DNA of 64,000 bases, from assembly GCF_947259345.1 (NCBI RefSeq), contig NZ_CAMYLS010000010.1:31185-95184 (forward strand), given 5' to 3'. Position numbers and translations under genes: made by a program. Each line of letters starts with the position of its first letter. The stretch's first letter is position 1. The notes under the pieces are model-generated. The model was given only the letters and a program-made list of their open reading frames with translations, did not search any database and was not told the DNA's origin. Positions 59,097-64,000 of this stretch are shown here, in pieces. Source of the stretch: an uncultured Maricaulis sp. (GTDB lineage: Bacteria; Pseudomonadota; Alphaproteobacteria; Caulobacterales; Maricaulaceae).

Positions 59097-60131
59097 GTGA
59101 TCGAAGGCGTGGACAATACTGTGCTCTACGGCGTGGCCGGGGCCGGGCTGTTTGTCCTGATCCTCGCGATCAGCGCCATCTCCATGCATCTCAATCGACA
59201 GCGGGCCGTGTCCGATGAGCGTCAGGTCTACAAGCTGCGGCGCAAGCGGGCAGCGCGCTATGAGGACGCCAAAAAGGATTACGAGAAATACCGCAAGAAG
59301 ATCGAGAGCGGGAATACGGTCCTGATCGATCTCATCCATGACCTCGGCGATGATTTCGTTGGCCGCGACAGCGCCCAGCAGCAGATCGCCTTTGACGAGG
59401 CCTTCGAAGCCGTGGCCTCGATCCGCCAGGCCAATCCGCGGGCGAAGATCGTGGTCGTGCTGCACACGCTTGGCGGTTATGCCCGACCGGCCCACATGAT
59501 TGCGCTGGCGATCAAGCAGCATCTGTCCAAGGGCAAGGGGCATTACAATCCCAAGCGCGACCCGCGTGTGGTCGCCTATGTGCCCTATGTCGCCATGTCC
59601 GGCGGCACGATGATCGCCCTGTCAGCCGACAAGATCGTCATGGACCCGACCGCCTCTCTGGGACCGATCGACACGATTTATGGCGGCTTTCCCACTGAAG
59701 CCTACAAGGAACTCTTGGCCCAGAAAGGGCCGCTGGCGACCCAGGACGTGCTGGTCATGCTGGCCCATGAAGCGGAAAAATATGATCGCTATGCCGGCCA
59801 GGTGGCCCGCGACATTGTCAATGATGTGCACAAGGCCGAGGGCAAGCCCGAGCACCACATCGCCGATACGCTCTCCGCCGGCACCCTGTCCCACAGTCAG
59901 GCGATCACGCCCAAGGATGCGAAGGAATTGGGGATGAATGTCTCGACCAAGATCCCGGAATTGATCTACGGCCTGGTCGATGCCCGCATCCGCATGATCC
60001 ACACGCGGCTCGAATTCGAGGCGCGGCGCATGGAGGGTGAGGACGCGCCAGGCGAGGGCAAGGGTGATGAGGCCGAGCAGGCGATCGAGCGGGCCATTCG
60101 TCAGTCGCTGCGTGGCAATGTGCGCCTTTGA
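59097..60131 (+). CDS. ClpP-fold serine proteinase (SDH/SppA-like), membrane-anchored
   Basis: The 344-residue product begins with a membrane helix (VLYGVAGAGLFVLILAISAI), then a basic coiled linker. A ClpP/crotonase-fold domain follows with VVVLHTLGGYARPAHMIALA and SGGTMIALSADKIVMDPTAS, where the Ser-Gly-Gly is the likely nucleophile loop. It matches the SDH_sah/serine dehydrogenase proteinase family (PF01972), related to signal-peptide peptidase SppA. The GTG at 59097 has GGGGG five bases upstream and is chosen over GTG at 59082 or 59091. It may degrade membrane-associated peptides. An Arg/Glu-rich C-terminal tail follows. Confidence 0.82.
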   Translation: MIEGVDNTVLYGVAGAGLFVLILAISAISMHLNRQRAVSDERQVYKLRRKRAARYEDAKKDYEKYRKKIESGNTVLIDLIHDLGDDFVGRDSAQQQIAFDEAFEAVASIRQANPRAKIVVVLHTLGGYARPAHMIALAIKQHLSKGKGHYNPKRDPRVVAYVPYVAMSGGTMIALSADKIVMDPTASLGPIDTIYGGFPTEAYKELLAQKGPLATQDVLVMLAHEAEKYDRYAGQVARDIVNDVHKAEGKPEHHIADTLSAGTLSHSQAITPKDAKELGMNVSTKIPELIYGLVDARIRMIHTRLEFEARRMEGEDAPGEGKGDEAEQAIERAIRQSLRGNVRL

Positions 60132-60209
60132 CCGGTCGGCGCTGCCAAGCCCTCTTGAACCGACCCGGCCGCGCACCGATCTTCCCGGCGATCAGCAAGG
60201 GATGATGTC

Positions 60210-60683
60210 ATGACCAGCAAGGCCGAGCTCTATGAAGATGTGCGCAAGCAGATCGCCGCGGTGATCGCCGGCGAGACCAGTCGTACCGCCCGTTTCGCGA
60301 CGGCCAGCTGTCTGCTGCGCGAGATGTTCGGTGAGCGCTTCTTCTGGACCGGCTTTTACGAGGTCGATCCGGCCAAACCGCAAGAGCTCGTGGTCGGCCC
60401 CTATCAGGGCACGATGGGCTGTCTGCGCATTCCCTTCGGCAAGGGTGTCTGCGGCGCCGCCGCCGCGACCGGCGAGACGCAGCTGGTCGCCGACGTCCAC
60501 GCCTTCCCGGGCCATATCGCCTGCGACAGCCGCTCCAATTCGGAGATTGTCGTGCCGGTGCGCGATGCTGACGGTAAGCTGGTCGCCGTACTGGATATCG
60601 ACTCCACCGAGTTCGGCGCCTTCGACACGGATGACCAGGCCGGTCTGGAAGCGATCTGTGGCGAGTTGCTGACGATCGCCTGA
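60210..60683 (+). CDS. msrC: Free-methionine-(R)-sulfoxide reductase (GAF fold)
   Basis: The 157-residue GAF-domain protein has all three signature cysteines with the exact family spacing: C71, C81 and C105 (GCLRIPFGKGVCG and GHIACDSR). The enzyme reduces free L-methionine-R-sulfoxide with thioredoxin and does not act on protein-bound sulfoxide. trxB is elsewhere in this window (13.3 kb). The ATG at 60210 is preceded by AAGGGA. The M48-type gene follows 30 bases later. Confidence 0.94.
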   Translation: MTSKAELYEDVRKQIAAVIAGETSRTARFATASCLLREMFGERFFWTGFYEVDPAKPQELVVGPYQGTMGCLRIPFGKGVCGAAAATGETQLVADVHAFPGHIACDSRSNSEIVVPVRDADGKLVAVLDIDSTEFGAFDTDDQAGLEAICGELLTIA

Positions 60684-60713
60684 TCGACGCAGCGGGACCA
60701 AGGGGATGGCGGC

Positions 60714-61436
60714 ATGAGCGCGTATTCGGTCGATCTGGATGGCCGCGAGATCGAGTTCACGCTCAAGCGCTCCAGACGCCGGACCATTGGTTTCACCATC
60801 TCGCGTGATGGGCTGGCCGTGGCCGCTCCGATGCGGGCGTCAGACCGCGAAATCCGGCGCGCCCTGGTCACCAAGTCCGGCTGGATCCTGTCCAAGCTCG
60901 ATGCCTGGGCCGCCCGCCCGGCGGCGCCGGACCTGGTCCTGGAGAGCGGGGCCAGCCTGCCCTGGCTCGGTGGCGAATTGACCCTCGATCTGCGCGGCGA
61001 GGGCGTGCGCACCACGGTGCGGCGCGAGGGGGACCTTCTTATTCTCAAACACGACCCTGATCTCGCTGGCGAGCTGCGCACCCGCACCCTGACCAAGGCC
61101 CTGCAACGCTTTTACAAGCGTGAGGGTGAGGTGTTGATGGCGCCGAAGGTCGAGGCCTATGCCAGCCAGCTCGGCCGACCGGTTCGCAAGGTCATTGTGC
61201 GTGACCAGAAACGGCGCTGGGGCTCGTGTGCCTCGGACGCGACCATCCGCCTCAACTGGCGCCTGATGGGCTTTCCCGAAGAGCTGGTCGACTATGTCTG
61301 CGCCCACGAGGCCGCCCATCTGGTCGAGCCCAATCACTCGCCTGCCTATTGGCGTGTGGTGGAGAGCCTGATGCCGGACTGGAAACCCCGCCGCCAGCGC
61401 ATGCGTGACGAGGCCGATCGCTGGGTGGTGTTCTAG
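60714..61436 (+). CDS. YgjP/DUF45-type zinc metallopeptidase
   Basis: The 240-residue product has the gluzincin motif HEAAH (in CAHEAAHLVEPNHSP) with NHSPAYW supplying the third ligand region. The N-terminal part (RSRRRTIGFTISRDGLAVAA) and the RRWGSCASDATIRLNWRLMG block are typical of the YgjP/M48-like group. The substrate is unknown; no signal peptide is seen, so it is probably cytoplasmic. It is separated from the convergent DPP-type gene by 4 bases. Confidence 0.92.
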   Translation: MSAYSVDLDGREIEFTLKRSRRRTIGFTISRDGLAVAAPMRASDREIRRALVTKSGWILSKLDAWAARPAAPDLVLESGASLPWLGGELTLDLRGEGVRTTVRREGDLLILKHDPDLAGELRTRTLTKALQRFYKREGEVLMAPKVEAYASQLGRPVRKVIVRDQKRRWGSCASDATIRLNWRLMGFPEELVDYVCAHEAAHLVEPNHSPAYWRVVESLMPDWKPRRQRMRDEADRWVVF

Positions 61437-61440
61437 GGAC

Positions 61441-63699
61441 CTATTCCCTGTCCTTCAGCTTGCGATCGAAATAATCGACCACCATCGTCCACAAATGCAC
61501 CGAGCGGTCCTCGCCGCGCACGCCGTGGCGCTGGCCGGGATAGGTCATCATTTCGAAATCGGCGCGTTGCTGCTGGAGTTCCGAGTACAGCCGTACTGAA
61601 TTGGCGAAAATGACATTGTCGTCGGCCATGCCGTGGATCAGGAGGAGGGGGGTCTCGTAATTGTCCAGATGGGCAAAGACGGAGGCGGCTTCATAGCCTT
61701 CGAAATTCGCGTCCGGATGATCCATGTAGCGCTCGGTATAGGCGGTGTCATAGAGCGTCCAGTCGGTGACCGGTGCGCCGGCGACCCCGGCGGCATAGGC
61801 ACCCGGTGCCTGCAGCGTGGTCATCAGCGTCATGTAGCCGCCATAGGACCAGCCCCAGATCCCGACCCGCTCGCTATCGACGAAATCCAGGCTCTTGAGA
61901 TAGTCCAGCCCGACCAGCTGGTCCTCGACCTCGACCGAGCCCATGCGGCGCTGGAGATGGGCCTCGAACTGACGTCCGCGATTCCAGGAGCCGCGATTAT
62001 CGAGGGTGAAATAGACATAGCCGCGCTGGGCAAACATCTGCGCGCGCAGGGATTGCCAGCCGCGATGGACCTGCTGGCTGTGCGGTCCGCCATAAAGATA
62101 CTGAATGGCCGGATATTGCCGGTCCGGGTCGAAATCGGCGGGCAGGAAGAGCTCGTAATGCAGTTCTGTGCCGTCAGCGGCGGTCAGCGTGCCGTATTGC
62201 GGGGTGATGTGGTCGTCCAGATAGGGGAAATAGGGATGTCCCTCCACGAGGGCGTTTTCCTCGATCCAGCGAATGCGGCTGCCATCAACGCTGTAGAGCG
62301 CGGTCTGGCGCGGCGTCTCCGGGTCGGAATATGTGCCGATAAAACTCGTCGCATCGCGCCCGAAAGTCGCTGACCAGCGACCCTGGCCGGATGTGATCCG
62401 CGTCGGGGCGGCCGAGCCGTCCAGCGGCACGGAATAGACATGGCGCTCCAGCGGGGTCTCGATCCAGCCGGTGAAATAGACCAGGCCGGCCTCGCGATCG
62501 ATGGCGTCGACATGGTCGACCACCCATTCGCCGGACGTGACCTGCGTGATCAGGCTGCCATCGCTGGCACGGTGCTGGATATGGCGGAAACCGCCGGGCG
62601 TGTCCTCGCTGGTCCACAACACGCTGCCATCGGCGAGGGCGCGGAAATCATTGGTCAGATTGATCCAGACATCCGTGCTCTCCACCAGCCAGGGCGAGGC
62701 TTCGCCGCTGGCCGGATCGGCGGCCAGGATGGTCAGCTCATTCTGCATCCGGTTGAGCACCTGGATATAGGCGGTGGCGCTGTCGGAGGCCCAATTGACC
62801 CGGGCCAGATAGATGTCGTCCGTCTCCGCCAGCTCGACCTGGCGACGCGTGCCGGTGGCGCGTTCGGCGATGAAGAGCTCGACCGTCGCATTGTCTGTGC
62901 CGGCGCGCGGATAGCGTTGATCGACCACCTGGGCCGAGCCGTCGGCGGCGATTTCCATGCGCTGGATATTGTCGACCGGGCTTTCATCGACGCGGGCGAG
63001 GGCAATAAACTGCTCGTCCGGTGACCACCAATAGCCGGTGCGGCGACCGAGTTCCTCCTGGGCGACAAATTCGGCCATGCCGAAGGAGACCAGATCGCCG
63101 CCTTGTGTGGTGATCGCGGTCTCTTCGCCCGTTTCCAGATCGATGACGTAGAGATTCTGCTCGCGGATGAAGGACACGAAATTGCCGCGCGGGGAGATGC
63201 GGGCATCGGTCTCGTATTCCGGCGTTTCCATCAGGCGGCGGGCTTCGCCGGTCTCGACATCAACATGGAAAACGTCACCATCCAGCGGCACCAGGATGGC
63301 GTCGCCCTGGCTGTCCCAGTCATAGCGCACGATCCCGGTTGCGGAGATGCGGGCGCGTTCGCGCAACTGGCGTTCCGCTTCGGTCAGCTCGCGTTCGTCC
63401 GGGGCCAGGACCTGGCTGTCGACCAGTCGGTAGGGCTCGCCGCCATCAATATCCATCGCCCACAGATCGAGCACGCTGGCATCGTCTTCCTTGGCCCTCA
63501 GGAAAGTCACGCGGGATCCGTCCGGAGAGAAGGTCAGCGAGCGTGGCGTGGCGCCGGACAGGGACGGGCTGGCATAGAGACGCTCGATCGTGAGGGCGGG
63601 CTCGGTCGTTTCGGTCGCTTCGACCGGGGCTTCGCTGGCGGGCTGGCAGGCGGCGAGGGCGGTAGCGGCAGCCAGAAAGCTGACAAGGCGAACAGACAT
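61441..63699 (-). CDS. S9 prolyl peptidase lipoprotein (dipeptidyl peptidase IV-like)
   Basis: The 752-residue product has a lipoprotein signal (lipobox LAAC) and an N-terminal beta-propeller rich in YxxD-type repeats. It carries the DPP-IV Glu pair in EFVAQEELGRRTGYWWSPD, which holds the peptide N-terminus. The C-terminal alpha/beta-hydrolase domain has nucleophile Ser in GIWGWSYGGYMTL, Asp in GMADDNVIF and His in GQRHGVRG. It likely removes Xaa-Pro dipeptides from peptides in the periplasm or at the surface. The ATG at 63699 gives the proper lipobox. Length is normal. Confidence 0.93.
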   Translation of the reverse strand: MSVRLVSFLAAATALAACQPASEAPVEATETTEPALTIERLYASPSLSGATPRSLTFSPDGSRVTFLRAKEDDASVLDLWAMDIDGGEPYRLVDSQVLAPDERELTEAERQLRERARISATGIVRYDWDSQGDAILVPLDGDVFHVDVETGEARRLMETPEYETDARISPRGNFVSFIREQNLYVIDLETGEETAITTQGGDLVSFGMAEFVAQEELGRRTGYWWSPDEQFIALARVDESPVDNIQRMEIAADGSAQVVDQRYPRAGTDNATVELFIAERATGTRRQVELAETDDIYLARVNWASDSATAYIQVLNRMQNELTILAADPASGEASPWLVESTDVWINLTNDFRALADGSVLWTSEDTPGGFRHIQHRASDGSLITQVTSGEWVVDHVDAIDREAGLVYFTGWIETPLERHVYSVPLDGSAAPTRITSGQGRWSATFGRDATSFIGTYSDPETPRQTALYSVDGSRIRWIEENALVEGHPYFPYLDDHITPQYGTLTAADGTELHYELFLPADFDPDRQYPAIQYLYGGPHSQQVHRGWQSLRAQMFAQRGYVYFTLDNRGSWNRGRQFEAHLQRRMGSVEVEDQLVGLDYLKSLDFVDSERVGIWGWSYGGYMTLMTTLQAPGAYAAGVAGAPVTDWTLYDTAYTERYMDHPDANFEGYEAASVFAHLDNYETPLLLIHGMADDNVIFANSVRLYSELQQQRADFEMMTYPGQRHGVRGEDRSVHLWTMVVDYFDRKLKDRE

Positions 63700-64000
63700 G
63701 AAAACTCCCCGGATGGTGTGGGTGTCTTTCTAAAAGGGGCGGCTTTGGCTGGCCAGACCTGAGTCAGCAACCGCCCCGCCCGGATTGAAAGGCGCGTGAG
63801 CGCCAGATCGGAAAACCCCAAATACGGGCAGGGCGGCGAGCTGACATGGCTTCACCTCATATCTGTTGACGGGAAGGGTGACGCGCCCATTCGCGCCATG
63901 ACGATTTCGCCTGGCGGTGTGGGCCGTAGAGGGGTGCGAGGTGCCTTGCCGGTGCCTTGCTATGGAATTTGTGTAGGTGGCGCCGGGGGCACCTCGCACA
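63700..64000. other. Upstream region of the DPP-type gene, with a 12-bp inverted repeat at the edge
   Basis: I see no credible gene here. A perfect 12-bp inverted repeat has arms 63934-63945 (GTGCGAGGTGCC) and 63988-63999 (GGCACCTCGCAC), around 42 bases; it may extend past the window. A looser G/C-rich stem (GGGGCGG with CCGCCCC, near 63735-63778) could form in minus-strand leader RNA. The promoter of the DPP-type gene should lie in 63700-63800 but no clear boxes are seen. Confidence 0.5.

Noticed and set aside
63730..63999. Minus-strand 89-residue frame
   Set aside because: Low-quality codon pattern, no ribosome binding site, and it crosses the inverted repeat; treated as non-coding.

Overview
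The window is a GC-rich, gene-dense chromosomal segment of an alphaproteobacterium. It most resembles a marine Caulobacterales/Maricaulales organism (Maricaulis- or Hyphomonas-like). The reasons are the dnaG primase without its zinc ligands, a yqeY-dnaG-rpoD cluster, a PopZ-like SIRRII motif, a class GN sortase with its dedicated VIT-vWA target, and many TonB-era envelope proteins with EP-rich linkers. The assignment comes from gene content alone and no database was searched. I see no phage, complete insertion sequence, rRNA operon or CRISPR array. One tRNA gene (CAU anticodon) is present.

Layout. 0-4 kb: a partial DUF3775 gene, a single-domain response regulator, an exported aegerolysin-like protein, threonine aldolase and a TonB-like protein. 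4-7 kb: the sortase/target pair. 7-16 kb: aspartate aminotransferase, dps, a candidate minus-strand small RNA with anti-Shine-Dalgarno loops, LysR, DUF547, an aldo/keto reductase with a TetR regulator and operator, trxB, a CX5R phosphatase and an ELM1-type protein. 16-20 kb: a BlaI repressor coupled to a BlaR1-like M56 protease fused to an M23 peptidase, a saccharopine-dehydrogenase-like reductase and greA. 20-30 kb: carB and carA, separated by a DUF2975/HTH pair, a lipoprotein S8 protease with a barrel-like C-terminus, and an orphan peptide-binding lipoprotein.

30-40 kb: a TPR-sulfotransferase, then yqeY, dnaG and rpoD. These are followed by a dispersed intergenic repeat and a lone KAP P-loop NTPase that carries a PopZ-like short motif. 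40-50 kb: yjbQ, a CHASE-PAS hybrid kinase, an M23 peptidase with an exported partner, panD, a SIMPL protein, the tRNA, a His-rich porin and a second hybrid kinase. 50-58 kb: a 2-hydroxyacid module (ThDP enzyme plus FMN oxidase) and a TetR-adaptor-RND efflux operon with two operators. 58-64 kb: S1/P1 nuclease, a ClpP-fold membrane proteinase, free-Met-R-sulfoxide reductase, a YgjP-type metallopeptidase and a DPP-IV-type S9 lipoprotein.

Most of the window is housekeeping plus envelope maintenance and proteolysis. The items most worth following are the candidate small RNA at 8926-9112, the KAP NTPase with the PopZ-like motif, and the M56-M23 sensor-hydrolase fusion. Each would be new in detail if confirmed, but none is proven from sequence alone.
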